Notes: a model not told the origin generated them from the sequence alone. A DNA stretch of 64,000 nt from Clostridiales bacterium (GCA_012840355.1 DULN01000009.1:433077-497076); one strand, 5' to 3'. Positions 43,533-53,554 are shown, numbered from the stretch's first letter. A program made the numbers and translations.

Positions 43533-45065
43533 TTAGCTTTCCATTATTTTGGCAAGCTCCGCAAAATCTTCGCGCAAGTCGGCGTAAAGCTTTTTGTAGA
43601 ACTTGTGGATTTTCGCGTATTTCGCGGTGTTTTCAGCTATTGGTTCGGTGCGGGAGGCTTCGGAAACAATCGCGTCGCATGCCTCGGGGACCGACTTATA
43701 AACCCCGGCGCCGACCCCGGCTAAAATAGCGACGCCCAGAGCCCCGCCTTGCTTGGAGCTTGACACGGATATGCTCATGCCGAACGCGTCGGCAAGCATC
43801 TGGCGCCAGAGCTTGCTGTTCCCGCCGCCGCCGGCTGCATAGACTGATGTGGGGTTAATGCCCATTTCACGGAGAATGTCCATGCAGTCGCAAAGCGAGA
43901 AAACAACGCCTTCGAGTACGGCGCGCAAAAGATCGCGCTTTTCGTGAATTGCCGAAAGCCCGAAGAACACGCCGCGCGCAAAGGGGTCAAGATGCGGCGT
44001 ACGCTCACCCATAAGATAGGGCAAATATATTATCCCGCCGGCACCGACCGGAGAGTTTTTGGCAATCTGGTCCATAACGTAGTTTGGGTCGTCGCCGGTT
44101 TGGGCGGCGGTAAGCTTTTCGGCTGCGAAGAAGTTGTCGCGCATCCATTTAAAGGACAGCCCGGCGCCCTGGGTGACGCCCATGACGTGCCATGCGCCCG
44201 GCACTGCATGGCAGAAGGTGTGAACGCGTCCTAATGGGTCGATTTTTATGCTGTCGGTATGCGCGAACACGACGCCCGAAGTGCCTATCGTTACCGAAGC
44301 GACGCCCTCGCGCACTATGCCGCAGCCGACCGCGCTTGCCGCTTGATCGCCTGCGCCGCCGACGACCGGCGTGCCGGGTCTTAGCCCTGTTAGCTTTGCC
44401 GCGCTTTCGGTGATTTGCCCGGTAACCTCGCATGACTCGTACACTTTGCCAAGCATGCCGATATCGATCCCGAGCTTGTCAAGCACATAGCGCGACCAGT
44501 TGCGGGCGGGCACGTCGAGCAGCTGCATGCCCGACGCGTCGGACACCTCGGTCGCAAACTCGCCGGTGAGCATGTACCTGATATAGTCTTTGGGGAGGAG
44601 TATCTTGCGGCATTTTTCGAAAATCTCGGGCTCGTGCTTTTTCACCCACATTATTTTGGATGCCGTAAAGCCCGTGAGCGCAGGGTTCGCGGTTATTTCA
44701 ATGAGCTTTTCCTTTCCGACAAGTTCGGTAATCTCCGCGCATTCTTCGCTTGTGCGCTGGTCGCACCAGATTATCGAACGGCGGAGGACATTACCCGCAG
44801 CGTCGAGCATAACAAGCCCGTGCATTTGGCCGGAAAGCCCCACGCCTTTAATGTCGTCGGGATTTACGCCTGATTTTGCAATGACGTCGGAAATGGATTC
44901 ATAGGTTGCGACCCACCAGTCGATAGGGTCTTGTTCAGCCCAGCCAGCTTTGGGCTGGTAAAGCGGATACTCATACAGAGCGTCCGCAACAGTGCGGCCC
45001 GCCTCGTCGAATAGAACGGTTTTAGTACCGGATGTACCGATGTCAACGCCTATAAGGTAAGCCAT
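43533..45065 (-). CDS. xylB: Xylulokinase
   Basis: A 510-residue FGGY-family kinase that phosphorylates D-xylulose, the last step of xylose entry into the pentose phosphate pathway. It shows GVDIGTSGTKTVLFD at the start, GVGLSGQMHGLVMLD, RSIIWCDQRT, a GGAGDQAASAVGCGIV block and a GGGGNSKLWRQMLADAFG block. The longer frame from 45122 adds 19 residues, but ATG 45065 has an AAGGCGGGG site upstream and matches the family start. A minus-strand TATAAT (ATTATA at 45099-45104) lies upstream. It could use D-xylulose made by the lyxose isomerase at 6931. Confidence 0.95.
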   Translation of the reverse strand: MAYLIGVDIGTSGTKTVLFDEAGRTVADALYEYPLYQPKAGWAEQDPIDWWVATYESISDVIAKSGVNPDDIKGVGLSGQMHGLVMLDAAGNVLRRSIIWCDQRTSEECAEITELVGKEKLIEITANPALTGFTASKIMWVKKHEPEIFEKCRKILLPKDYIRYMLTGEFATEVSDASGMQLLDVPARNWSRYVLDKLGIDIGMLGKVYESCEVTGQITESAAKLTGLRPGTPVVGGAGDQAASAVGCGIVREGVASVTIGTSGVVFAHTDSIKIDPLGRVHTFCHAVPGAWHVMGVTQGAGLSFKWMRDNFFAAEKLTAAQTGDDPNYVMDQIAKNSPVGAGGIIYLPYLMGERTPHLDPFARGVFFGLSAIHEKRDLLRAVLEGVVFSLCDCMDILREMGINPTSVYAAGGGGNSKLWRQMLADAFGMSISVSSSKQGGALGVAILAGVGAGVYKSVPEACDAIVSEASRTEPIAENTAKYAKIHKFYKKLYADLREDFAELAKIMES

Positions 45066-45098
45066 TTTGCGTACCCCGCCTTTTAGATATTTGATTTC

Positions 45099-45104
45099 AT
45101 TATA
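45099..45104 (-). promoter_or_regulatory. -10 box upstream of xylB
   Basis: Minus-strand TATAAT, 34 bases before the xylB ATG. The -35 is poor (TTTATT-like at the expected spacing). Confidence 0.5.
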
Positions 45105-45146
45105 CCATAAACTTGCGTACAAATAAAGAATTATTTGCCGAAAAAG

Positions 45147-45175
45147 TTGAAATTAAAGCCGCAATAATGTATAAT
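45147..45175 (+). promoter_or_regulatory. Sigma-A promoter for the 45.2-47.5 kb genes
   Basis: TTGAAA, 17 bases, TATAAT, about 48 bases before the ATG at 45223. Confidence 0.85.
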
Positions 45176-45222
45176 AGTCCCTGAGTGAGTAGTGACTATT
45201 GCCGTGAGGTTTGGGTACCAAA

Positions 45223-46359
45223 ATGATAAAATTTTTGCACTGCGCGGACTTGCATCTTGACAGCCCGTTTTCGCTCGACGACCCGCAGAAAGCCGAACAA
45301 AGGCGGGCGGAGCTGCGCGGTGCTTTTACTTCGATGATGTTGTTCGCCAAGACTGAGGGCGTCGACCTGATGCTGATGGCGGGCGACCTTTTCGACTGCG
45401 ATTATGCGGGGCGCGATACCGCCGCGCTAATGGCGCGTGAGTTCGCCTCGAACCCAAAATGCAGGTTTATAATCGCGCCCGGCAACCATGACCCATACAC
45501 GCCCGAGAGCATTTGGGCGCGCTTTCAGTTCCCTGAAAACGTCTATATCTTCGACACCGACAAGCTTTCATACTTTTCGTTCGACGACATAGGAGTCGAC
45601 GTATACGGCTACGCATTCGTCGGCCCATCTATGCAGCAGTGCCCGTTTGCAGGCAAGCGGCCGAAAAATCCCGAGCGGATTAACCTGCTTTGCGCGCACG
45701 GCGAACTCGGCGTGCCGATATCGCAGTATTGCCCGATAACGCTCGACGATGTGGAAAAATCGGGGTTTGACTACATAGCGCTCGGCCATAAGCACAACAC
45801 CACCGGCATCGACCGCGTGGGCAACACTTATTACGGCTACAGCGGCTGCCTTGAGGGCCGCGATTTCGGCGAGACCGGCCATAAAGGCGCGATATTAGTA
45901 AAGCTTGAGAAGACCGAAGCCGGCGAGCTGCATGCCGAAATACGCGGGCTGAGGTTTTCAAAGCGCAGGTACGAAATCGCGCGCCTTAACGTTACCGGCT
46001 GCATGACCGACCGAGATATAGTGTCGCGGATACAAAAGATAATAATCGAAAACCGGTATGGGCCGGACACGGCGCTGCGCTGCATTCTCGAAGGCGAGCT
46101 GCCGCCTCAGCTCAGCATATCCGAAAAGCGGCTTGCAAGGTCGGTGCAGGGGCTTTTCTCAATTGAGATTGTGGACAATACCGTGCCGATGGCGGGCGCG
46201 GAGACGCTTTCAGAAGACCCGACGATACGGGGGGCGGTCTATAATGCCTTGCTCCCAAAAATGCTTGAAGGTACGCCAGAAGAACGCGAGACGGCTGCCC
46301 GCGCGCTGCGCATGATATTTGACGCGCTGGCGGGCCGCCCGCTTGCCGACGACGCGTGA
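45223..46359 (+). CDS. SbcD/YhaO-like metallophosphoesterase
   Basis: A 378-residue calcineurin-like phosphoesterase of the DNA-repair nuclease type (SbcD/Mre11, closest in layout to YhaO). Motifs are HCADLHLDSPF, MAGDLFDCD, APGNHDPY, LCAHGE and ALGHKHN. The frame is open from a TTG at 45211, but ATG 45223 is at a better spacing and starts MIKFLHCADLHLDS. The usual ATPase partner (SbcC or YhaN) is not next to it. Nuclease activity is inferred; a phosphatase role is possible. Confidence 0.85.
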   Translation: MIKFLHCADLHLDSPFSLDDPQKAEQRRAELRGAFTSMMLFAKTEGVDLMLMAGDLFDCDYAGRDTAALMAREFASNPKCRFIIAPGNHDPYTPESIWARFQFPENVYIFDTDKLSYFSFDDIGVDVYGYAFVGPSMQQCPFAGKRPKNPERINLLCAHGELGVPISQYCPITLDDVEKSGFDYIALGHKHNTTGIDRVGNTYYGYSGCLEGRDFGETGHKGAILVKLEKTEAGELHAEIRGLRFSKRRYEIARLNVTGCMTDRDIVSRIQKIIIENRYGPDTALRCILEGELPPQLSISEKRLARSVQGLFSIEIVDNTVPMAGAETLSEDPTIRGAVYNALLPKMLEGTPEERETAARALRMIFDALAGRPLADDA

Positions 46360-46378
46360 ATGCGTCACTTAAAAAGAG

Positions 46379-46768
46379 ATGAAAAAAAAGAAAAAAGCAG
46401 AAAAATCGCAAATCGGCGCTGCGATAAAGCAGATAAACTGGAAGCTTTTCGCACGGCTGTTTTTAAGCTTTGCGGTCATTGTGCCGTTTTATTTCGTGTG
46501 CGTCTACTATAGGCTGAAATTTGTCGTGCACCTTTACGCTATCACGCTTTTAGTACTATGCTTGGCATATGTGATTCTCGCGCGCGGGTACTCGATAAAG
46601 CCGCTTGACGAGAGCCTGCTGCCCGACGACTGGGACGCGGAGACTAAAATGCGATATCTCGAAAATGACGCAAAACGCAAAAAAATCGCAAAAAACCTTC
46701 TTTACTTTATCATTCCGATCATGTTCACTTTCATGTTCGACATGATCTATATTAATTTCTTCGGATGA
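46379..46768 (+). CDS. Small membrane protein, three predicted helices
   Basis: A 129-residue protein with a Lys-rich N-terminus and three hydrophobic segments at about residues 24-44, 49-69 and 107-127. A soluble acidic-basic stretch lies between the second and third. I do not recognise a domain. It starts 19 bases after the phosphoesterase gene and ends 6 bases before the WalJ-like gene, so it belongs to the same operon. Confidence 0.72.
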   Translation: MKKKKKAEKSQIGAAIKQINWKLFARLFLSFAVIVPFYFVCVYYRLKFVVHLYAITLLVLCLAYVILARGYSIKPLDESLLPDDWDAETKMRYLENDAKRKKIAKNLLYFIIPIMFTFMFDMIYINFFG

Positions 46769-46774
46769 CAGACT

Positions 46775-47539
46775 ATGCTTGAAGCTTATACGCTGTTTTC
46801 CGGCTCGTCCGGGAACTGCGTCTACATAAAGACAACCGGTGCTGAAATCCTTGTCGACTGCGGTAAAAACGCCAAAACAATCGAAGCCGCGCTCAAAAAG
46901 CTTGGTAGCTCGCTTTGTAACATCAGCGCAATATTTATAACGCACGAGCACAGTGACCATATCTCGGCGCTTGAGGTTATATCTAAGCGGCATAAAATCC
47001 CGGTCCATGCGGCGGCTGCAACCGCGGTGAGGCTTGGCCCTTATGCGCGGGCATGCGTGGTGGAACATGCGCCGCGGTTTATGATTGAAACGCCGCATTA
47101 CGCGATCCGTTCGTTTGTGACACCTCACGACAGCGTGGTATGCGTGGGGTATAGGATCACCACGGATGACGGTGAAATCGCCATAGCGACCGACCTCGGC
47201 TGCGTCACCGACGAGGCGGGGATTGCAATGCTCGGCTGCCATGGAGTGATAATCGAGTCAAACCACGACGTCGAGATGCTCAAAACCGGGCCATACCCCG
47301 CCGAGCTAAAACGACGGATACTATCGCGCGAAGGGCACCTGTCAAACGACGAGTGCGCGCATCTTGCGGCGATACTCGCAAAACGGGGCACAAAGCGCCT
47401 CCTTCTCGCGCATATAAGCCGCGAGAACAACCGTCCGGAGCTGGCTCTTGCCGCGACGGAGCGCGCGCTTGAGCAGGCTTTGGTGCGCGACGCCGTGGTT
47501 AGGGCTGCGTCGGCGACAGATATAACACCGCTATTTTAG
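46775..47539 (+). CDS. WalJ/YycJ-like metallo-beta-lactamase-fold hydrolase
   Basis: A 254-residue MBL-fold protein with FSGSSGNCVYI, THEHSDH (metal-binding HxHxDH), ATDLGCVTDE and LLLAHISRENN. These match the YycJ/WalJ group, which in Firmicutes is linked to cell-wall and DNA metabolism through the walKR operon. No walK or walR is present here. It ends the 45.2-47.5 kb operon; the pfkB-like gene starts 50 bases later. Confidence 0.87.
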   Translation: MLEAYTLFSGSSGNCVYIKTTGAEILVDCGKNAKTIEAALKKLGSSLCNISAIFITHEHSDHISALEVISKRHKIPVHAAAATAVRLGPYARACVVEHAPRFMIETPHYAIRSFVTPHDSVVCVGYRITTDDGEIAIATDLGCVTDEAGIAMLGCHGVIIESNHDVEMLKTGPYPAELKRRILSREGHLSNDECAHLAAILAKRGTKRLLLAHISRENNRPELALAATERALEQALVRDAVVRAASATDITPLF

Positions 47540-47589
47540 CTTTTCGGAGGCATAAGCCTCCGATAATGATTTTATGGGAAGGAACAGCC

Positions 47590-48504
47590 ATGAAAATGCA
47601 TGTTGCGACACTAACGCTTAACCCCTCGCTAGACAAAACGATGTATTTCGACGCGCCGTTTAAAGTAGGTGCGCTGAATAGGGCGTCGCGCTCGGTGCCG
47701 CCGATCATAGGTAGCAAGGGCATAAATGTTTCGCGCATGCTGCATGTGTGCGGGGTCGAGGCTGTAGCGCTCGGCTTTATCGGGGGCGAGAACGGCAGGA
47801 TAGCCCGTGAGCAGCTTAATTCACAGGGAATTATCCACAGGTTCGTTGAAACAAAAGCGGAAACAAGGCTAAATATAAAGCTTATCGACTCTGAAGGCGT
47901 GTGCACTGAGGCAAATGAAAAGGGCGGGCCGATCGAGCCGGAGGAGCTTGAAAGGCTGATTTCCGAGATAAAAGCCCTTCCCGGCGGCGGTATATTCGTT
48001 ATGGGCGGCAGCATTCCACAAGGTGTGGAAAAGTCTGTGTATAACTTCTTGATAACTATGTTAAAAAGCCGCGGCACATACTGCGTGCTCGACTGCGACG
48101 GCGATGCGCTAAAGCTTGGAATGCAGGCCGGGCCGGCGCTTATAAAGCCGAACCTATTCGAGTTGTCGCAGTACATAGGGCGGGAGCTTTCACCCGACGA
48201 GGCTGCTGCCGAGTGCGAGGCTATATATAAAGCCACCGGCACCGAAGTGCTCTGCACGCTTGGGGGCGACGGCGCGGTGTTTGCGGGCGCCGAGGGCACG
48301 TTCCGCGTGCCGGGCAAGCGCGTGACAGTAAGGGGTTTTACCGGTGCTGGTGACACGGCGCTTGCGGTTTTCCTCTACCGCAGGTTTTTTTGCGGCGACA
48401 GCTCGTACAAGGCGCTTGTGCGCGCAAACGAAGCCGCGGCGATAAAAGTGCAGCTACCTTCGACCGAGATGCCGACAAGGGAAATGCTCGAGAGCATAAT
48501 TTAA
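47590..48504 (+). CDS. PfkB-family hexose/tagatose kinase (1-phosphofructokinase type)
   Basis: A 304-residue ribokinase-superfamily sugar kinase of the FruK/LacC type. It shows THE N-terminal TLTLNPSLDKTM, the GSKGINVSRML substrate block, GGSIPQGVEKSVY, and the nucleotide/catalytic FTGAGDTALAVF with the catalytic Asp. The track frame opens at 47566, but ATG 47590 with AAGGAA upstream is the better start. The substrate (fructose-1-phosphate or tagatose-6-phosphate) is uncertain because no PTS genes are near. It is followed by about 200 bases before gyrA. Confidence 0.86.
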   Translation: MKMHVATLTLNPSLDKTMYFDAPFKVGALNRASRSVPPIIGSKGINVSRMLHVCGVEAVALGFIGGENGRIAREQLNSQGIIHRFVETKAETRLNIKLIDSEGVCTEANEKGGPIEPEELERLISEIKALPGGGIFVMGGSIPQGVEKSVYNFLITMLKSRGTYCVLDCDGDALKLGMQAGPALIKPNLFELSQYIGRELSPDEAAAECEAIYKATGTEVLCTLGGDGAVFAGAEGTFRVPGKRVTVRGFTGAGDTALAVFLYRRFFCGDSSYKALVRANEAAAIKVQLPSTEMPTREMLESII

Positions 48505-48704
48505 GGGCTAAATCTGGAAAAATATATTTGCAAACTTCTTAAGATGCCCAAATATTGCTTGGTTTTTTATGTCGAATTTCGCTGTGAAATAAAATTTACT
48601 TTAAATTAAAACATTTGCGTCAATAATGTATTATAATAATATGTAGGAAAATTCTAATCGGAAAGGGACGGCGGCTGTCAGACGGCAGTCTTGACATCAC
48701 AACT
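48505..48704 (+). other. AT-rich spacer upstream of gyrA
   Basis: Two hundred bases, strongly AT-rich, with a TATAAT at 48632-48637 but no convincing -35 box at the right spacing. It presumably holds the gyrA promoter. No gene or structured RNA was recognised. Confidence 0.5.
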
Positions 48705-51290
48705 GTGAAAAACCGCGACAGACGTGAAGAAAGAGAAATAGACTTTAAAAACCAAAAAATCACCGACGTTAACATGGAGAGGGAGGTCAAAGCCGCCTTC
48801 CTCCAATACGCGATGTCGGTTATAACCGCACGGGCGCTGCCTGACGTGCGCGACGGCTTAAAGCCCGTTCAAAGGCGAATACTCTACGCAATGTATGAGG
48901 ACGGGCTTACCTATAACGCGCCTTACAGCAAGTCGGCGACGACCGTTGGTAATGTGCTAGGCCGCTATCATCCTCACGGCGACGTGCCGGTCTACGACGC
49001 TTTGGTCCGCATGGCGCAGACGTTCTCTATGCGCTATCCGCTGGTAGACGGGCAAGGTAACTTCGGTACCGTCGACGGCGACCAACCAGCTGCGTACCGC
49101 TACACTGAAGCAAGGCTTTCGCGCATTGCTTCGGAGATGATGAGCGACATCAAAAAAGATGTCGTCGACTTTGTGCCTAACTTTGACAACAAGCACAAAG
49201 AACCCACGGTGCTTCCTTCGCGCTTCCCGAACCTGCTGGTTAACGGCTCGATAGGCATCGCGGTCGGCATGGCGACAAATATCCCGCCGCATAACCTTGG
49301 CGAAGTGGTGGACGGCCTTGTTTACCTTATAGACCATCCCGACGCGACAGTTCGCGATATTATGCAGTTTATAAAGGGGCCGGATTTCCCCACTGCGGCG
49401 ATAATCTGCGGCACCTCGGGCATACTGCAAGCATACCTTACCGGCCGCGGGCGGATTACTGTCCGAGCGCGCGCCGAAGTCGAAGAGGAAAACTGCAGGA
49501 TTATTGTCACCGAGATCCCCTACCAAGTCAACAAAGCGGCGCTGGTCGAGGCTATTGCCGATTGCGTGAAGGACAAGCGTGTCGAGGGCATAACAGACTT
49601 GCGCGACGAGTCCGACCTTGACGGCATGCGGATTGTGATTGAGTACCGCAGAGACGTCAATGGTTATGTGCTGCTCAACCAACTTTGCAAATTCACGCAG
49701 CTGCAAGACACCTTTGCGGTTAACATGCTTGCGCTGGTCGACGGCGTGCCACGCACGCTCAACCTTAAGCAGCTGCTTGAGCATTATCTTGCGCATCAAA
49801 TAGACGTCATCACGCGACGGACTAAGTTTGATCTAGCCCGCGCAAAGCACGAGGAGCATATCTACGAGGGCTTCAAGCTCGCAATCGACAACATCGACAG
49901 GGTCATAAACATCATCCGCGCGAGCAAATCGATTGCCGAAGCGAAGGCTGCGCTGATGGAGGAGTTTTCGCTTACCGAGGTGCAGGCGCAGGCTATAGTC
50001 GACATGACGCTCGGCCGGCTCGCCGGGCTTGAGCGCATAAAGATTGAGGAGCACCTTGCGGAGCTGCGCGCGGAGGTAGCAGAGCTTGAAGCTATACTCG
50101 CCGACCCCGCACGCGTGCGGCAGATTATAAAAGACGACCTTTTGGCGATAAAGCAGCGTTATGGCGACGAGCGGCGCACCGAGATTGTGCCCGTCGAGGA
50201 CGAGATAGTGCTTGAAGACCTCATCGAGCGGCATATATGCGTAATAACACTGACGCGCGACGGGTATATAAAGCGGCTGCCCTCCGATACTTATACAACC
50301 CAAAAGCGGGGAGGTAAAGGTATCGTGGGCATGACGACAAAGGAAGAGGACAGCGTCGAATATGTTATAGCCGCACACAGCCACTCGTACCTGATGCTTT
50401 TTACAAACATCGGCAAGGTATATGTCAAAAAAGCGTATGAAATACCCGAGGCGTCGAGGACCGCGAAAGGCACGCATATAGCAAATATACTCGAGCTTGC
50501 CGAAGGCGAGTTGGTCACCGCAATGATATCGGTTAAAGACTTTGCGCCCGACCGGTACCTCACGATGGTTACGCGCCACGGCGAGATTAAACGCACCCCG
50601 CTCGTTGAGTACGAGTACAATCGCAAGGCGGGTAAAATTGCGCTCGATCTCGAGGAGGGCGACGAGCTGGTATTCACAAAAGTTGCGGCTGACGACGACG
50701 AGATTATAGTTGCCTCGCGTGACGGCTTTGCTGTGCGGTTCGCGCTGAAAGATGTCACCCCACGCAGCCGTACGGCTGGCGGCGTGCGCGCGATAAAGCT
50801 TGGCAAAGGCGATACAGTCGCAGGCGTTGCGATCGTTGACGAGAAAAAGAGGCTCCTGACAGTGACGAGCAACGGCTATGGCAAGCTCTGCGAGTTCTCC
50901 GATTTCCCGGTCCACGGCAGGGGCGGCAAAGGCGTGCGCTGCCATAACGTGACCGAAAAGACCGGCGGCGTGGTGGGCATCGCGACCGTCGACCTTGACG
51001 ACGACATTGTGCTGGTTACAAACGACGGCACGGTGATACGCACAAGCGTGAGCGAGATACCGGTATACGGCCGTATCGCGAGCGGTGTCATAGTGATGCG
51101 CCCGTCCGAAGGCTCGGAGATTACGAACTTTACGGTAATAAAAGCCGAGCTTGAGGAGCCCGAGGAACCCGAACCGTCGATAAGGTCAGCCGACAAGGTG
51201 GGGCAGGACGATTTCGAAGACGGCTTTGAAGATGTCGGTGAAGACGGCTCCGATGAAGGCGGCGGAGAAGACGACGATTTAGATATATAA
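48705..51290 (+). CDS. gyrA: DNA gyrase subunit A
   Basis: Breakage-reunion subunit of DNA gyrase (861 aa). The winged-helix core shows [48 protein letters not shown] and [11 protein letters not shown], with the catalytic Tyr at residue 133. The C-terminal pinwheel carries a GyrA box, QKRGGKG, which distinguishes it from ParC. The quinolone-resistance position equivalent to E. coli Ser83 is Val94, and Ala84 is Pro95. The C-terminal tail is very acidic ([21 protein letters not shown]). The GTG start gives a 23-residue N-terminal extension before the conserved MEREVK block. It is 46 kb from gyrB. Confidence 0.97.
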   Translation: MKNRDRREEREIDFKNQKITDVNMEREVKAAFLQYAMSVITARALPDVRDGLKPVQRRILYAMYEDGLTYNAPYSKSATTVGNVLGRYHPHGDVPVYDALVRMAQTFSMRYPLVDGQGNFGTVDGDQPAAYRYTEARLSRIASEMMSDIKKDVVDFVPNFDNKHKEPTVLPSRFPNLLVNGSIGIAVGMATNIPPHNLGEVVDGLVYLIDHPDATVRDIMQFIKGPDFPTAAIICGTSGILQAYLTGRGRITVRARAEVEEENCRIIVTEIPYQVNKAALVEAIADCVKDKRVEGITDLRDESDLDGMRIVIEYRRDVNGYVLLNQLCKFTQLQDTFAVNMLALVDGVPRTLNLKQLLEHYLAHQIDVITRRTKFDLARAKHEEHIYEGFKLAIDNIDRVINIIRASKSIAEAKAALMEEFSLTEVQAQAIVDMTLGRLAGLERIKIEEHLAELRAEVAELEAILADPARVRQIIKDDLLAIKQRYGDERRTEIVPVEDEIVLEDLIERHICVITLTRDGYIKRLPSDTYTTQKRGGKGIVGMTTKEEDSVEYVIAAHSHSYLMLFTNIGKVYVKKAYEIPEASRTAKGTHIANILELAEGELVTAMISVKDFAPDRYLTMVTRHGEIKRTPLVEYEYNRKAGKIALDLEEGDELVFTKVAADDDEIIVASRDGFAVRFALKDVTPRSRTAGGVRAIKLGKGDTVAGVAIVDEKKRLLTVTSNGYGKLCEFSDFPVHGRGGKGVRCHNVTEKTGGVVGIATVDLDDDIVLVTNDGTVIRTSVSEIPVYGRIASGVIVMRPSEGSEITNFTVIKAELEEPEEPEPSIRSADKVGQDDFEDGFEDVGEDGSDEGGGEDDDLDI

Positions 51291-51337
51291 AAAGCCTGCG
51301 GGCTTCAACTTTGGAAGCCCACAGGCTTTTAATTTTT
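51285..51337. terminator. Bidirectional terminator between gyrA and pyrE
   Basis: A 16-bp stem with one mismatch, AAAGCCTG..GGGCTTC paired with GAAGCCC..CAGGCTTT (51291-51306 and 51314-51329), with T runs in both directions. Confidence 0.92.
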
Positions 51338-51379
51338 ACGGAAAATATGCGTTCAAAGCCACATCCGTGTGGATAAAAA

Positions 51380-52030
51380 TTAGCAGTATTGCTCCAAATA
51401 TGCTTCCATGCGCGCGATATGCTCGGGGTCGCCGCCGTTTGAGCGCAAGTACTCGATAATTTCGCGTACGGTGACGATAGAGTGCAGCTCAATGCCGAAC
51501 TCATCGCGGATTTCCTCCGAGGCGGTTTTGCCGCTGTAGCCGCGTTCCATGCGGTCGACTGATACAATAATGTGTTCTACGTTCACATTTGCAGCCGACT
51601 TGAGCAGCGGGAGGGTCTCGCGGATTGATGTGCCGGCAGTGATGACATCCTCGACGTAAACGACGCGGTCACCGTCGTGGAGCTTTGCGCCGACAAGGGC
51701 GCCGCCCTCGCCGTGGTCTTTTACCTCCTTGCGGTTAAAGCAAAACTCACGGTCAAGCCCGAAATCGCTGTAGAGCGCCGTGGCGGTGGCGACGGCGATT
51801 GGGATCCCTTTATACGCCGGGCCGAACAAAACGTCAAACTCCCCGCCGATTGAGCGCATTATGCATTCGGCGTAGTATTTGCCGAGCCTGTAAAGCTGCG
51901 CTCCGGTGCGGTAATTGCCGGTGTTGATAAAATAAGGCGTGCGGCGGCCGCTTTTGGTCACAAAGTCGCCGAAAGTCAAAACGCCCGAAGAAATCATAAA
52001 TTCAATGAATTCCGATTTGTACTTGTGCAT
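51380..52030 (-). CDS. pyrE: Orotate phosphoribosyltransferase
   Basis: PyrE joins orotate and PRPP to make OMP in pyrimidine synthesis. The 216-residue protein carries a PRPP-binding motif VVYVEDVITAGTSIRE, plus FGPAYKGIPIAVATATALY and CFNRKEVKDHGEGG. It is the last gene of a minus-strand operon running metG, tatD, tatD-linked rSAM, pyrE, which is an unusual place for it, as no other pyr genes are present. Confidence 0.95.
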   Translation of the reverse strand: MHKYKSEFIEFMISSGVLTFGDFVTKSGRRTPYFINTGNYRTGAQLYRLGKYYAECIMRSIGGEFDVLFGPAYKGIPIAVATATALYSDFGLDREFCFNRKEVKDHGEGGALVGAKLHDGDRVVYVEDVITAGTSIRETLPLLKSAANVNVEHIIVSVDRMERGYSGKTASEEIRDEFGIELHSIVTVREIIEYLRSNGGDPEHIARMEAYLEQYC

Positions 52031-52032
52031 TT

Positions 52033-52641
52033 TTATTGCTCCTTACGGATATAATCGCGGACCCGTAGCTCCAGCCCGTGCGAGGAAGCGATTTTTTTGC
52101 ATTCTTCGATATCGTCGTCAGGTATGGTGCCGCGCACTACGGTGAGGACAACGCGCGGCACATATTTTTTTGCGCCCGCGGCAAAAGCCAGCATGGCGTC
52201 ATATGCCGCCTCGCCGAAAACCGAGCGGCATATCTTTTGATAGTCATTTGCGTTTGCGGCGTTGAGGCTAACCGATATGGTATCAAACCGCCCCGCAAGC
52301 TCAGGAGTCACGTCGCGACCGCAAATGAGATTCGCGTGGCCGTTTGTGTTGAGTCTTATAGCGGTTTTGGTCGCTTTGCGTATATAATCGCACACAGCAA
52401 GCATTTCTTCAAACCTGCAGGTCGGCTCGCCATAGCCGCAAAATACAATTTCGTCGTAGACGTCGAGATCGTGCGAGGCGAGGTCCTGGCAGATTTCTTC
52501 AACTGTCGGCTCGCGATCGAGCCAAAGGTTCGGCGCATAATAGCCGTCGCTTTGCGTGCGGACGCAAAACTCGCAGGCGTTCGTGCACCGGTTTGTTATG
52601 TTAATGTAAAGCGAGTTTCCAACTTTATATGTGATAGTCAT
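52033..52641 (-). CDS. TatD-family-associated radical SAM protein
   Basis: A 202-residue radical SAM protein that carries the Cx3Cx2C cluster motif in NRCTNACEFCVR and EIVFCGYGEPTCRFEEML. It matches the small family found next to TatD nucleases (TIGR04038 in my memory). Its function is unknown. It starts 4 bases before the tatD stop (overlap) and is followed directly by pyrE, so the three are one transcript. Confidence 0.9.
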   Translation of the reverse strand: MTITYKVGNSLYINITNRCTNACEFCVRTQSDGYYAPNLWLDREPTVEEICQDLASHDLDVYDEIVFCGYGEPTCRFEEMLAVCDYIRKATKTAIRLNTNGHANLICGRDVTPELAGRFDTISVSLNAANANDYQKICRSVFGEAAYDAMLAFAAGAKKYVPRVVLTVVRGTIPDDDIEECKKIASSHGLELRVRDYIRKEQ

Positions 52642-53420
52642 TGCCGTATTCCGAAAAAGCGTTTGGAGTTTTGAACGGTCAGCGACGCGAAATCCTCAAG
52701 GCTTACCCCGCGCAGCTCCGCAGCCGCTTCGGCGGTCAGTCGCAGGTATCCGGTGTCGTTGCGTTTCCCGCGGTGGGGATGGGGGGTAAGGTACGGGCAG
52801 TCGGTTTCAATTAAAATCTGCCCGTCGGGCACGGCGCGAACGCAGTCTAGAGTTTTTTTCGCGTTTTTGAAAGTTATAACGCCTGAAAACGAGATAAACC
52901 TATCGAATTTGACATGCTCGCGCAAAAGCTCGGCACTACCGCTATAGCTGTGTAGCACGCAGCGGACATCCTTATGCGCTCGGAGGATGTCCATGGTGTC
53001 GCTATGCGCGTCGCGGCAGTGGATTATAACAGGTAGCCCGTACTGCTTGGCAAGCGAGAGCTGGGCGTCAAGCCACAAAAGCTGCTGCTCGCGCGGAGGG
53101 CCGTCGTCGTAATGGTAGTCAAGCCCTATCTCGCCGATGGCGGCGCATTTGGGATGCGACAACAGCGGCACGATTTCGTCAAGGTTGGAGAGGTTTTCGG
53201 TTATATCCGACGGGTGAAAGCCCGCTGCAAACCATATGTTATCGTATTGTTCGGCAAGGCTTGCGGCTAGCCGGCTCGTCTCGGCATTCGTGCCGGCTTC
53301 TACAATGCCGCAGATTTCGCCAGAGTTAAAAAGGCGTGACAGCAGCTCGTGCCTGTCCGCGTCGAACGCATCGTCGACGTAATGCGCGTGAGTGTCAAAA
53401 AGCGATATTTTTTCGTTCAT
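52638..53420 (-). CDS. tatD: TatD-family metal-dependent deoxyribonuclease
   Basis: A 260-residue TatD hydrolase with a TIM-barrel metal site. It begins SLFDTHAHYVDDAFD and continues with EAGTNAETSR, AIGEIGLDYHYDD, VIIHCRDAHSDTM, VLHSYSGS and LIETDCPYLTPHPHRGKRNDTGYL. TatD proteins are 3'-5' exonucleases implicated in repair; in Clostridia they often follow metG, as here. Confidence 0.95.
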   Translation of the reverse strand: MNEKISLFDTHAHYVDDAFDADRHELLSRLFNSGEICGIVEAGTNAETSRLAASLAEQYDNIWFAAGFHPSDITENLSNLDEIVPLLSHPKCAAIGEIGLDYHYDDGPPREQQLLWLDAQLSLAKQYGLPVIIHCRDAHSDTMDILRAHKDVRCVLHSYSGSAELLREHVKFDRFISFSGVITFKNAKKTLDCVRAVPDGQILIETDCPYLTPHPHRGKRNDTGYLRLTAEAAAELRGVSLEDFASLTVQNSKRFFGIRQ

Positions 53421-53554
53421 AATGAGTATATGCTAAATTTAAACGCCGGCGGGGGGAAGCGGTGCGCGGGGGCAGGCTTCACCGCCGGCTCGGCGTTAAA
53501 GGGAGAAGTCTTGAATTTGGCGATGCTGCCGGCTTTTCTTTGCCGGGGCGTTCG

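Noticed and set aside
47831..51376. Perfect TTATCCACA (47831-47839) and TGTGGATAA (51368-51376) DnaA-box matches
   Set aside because: Only two matches in 64 kb, one inside a coding gene; this is near chance expectation and not a cluster.
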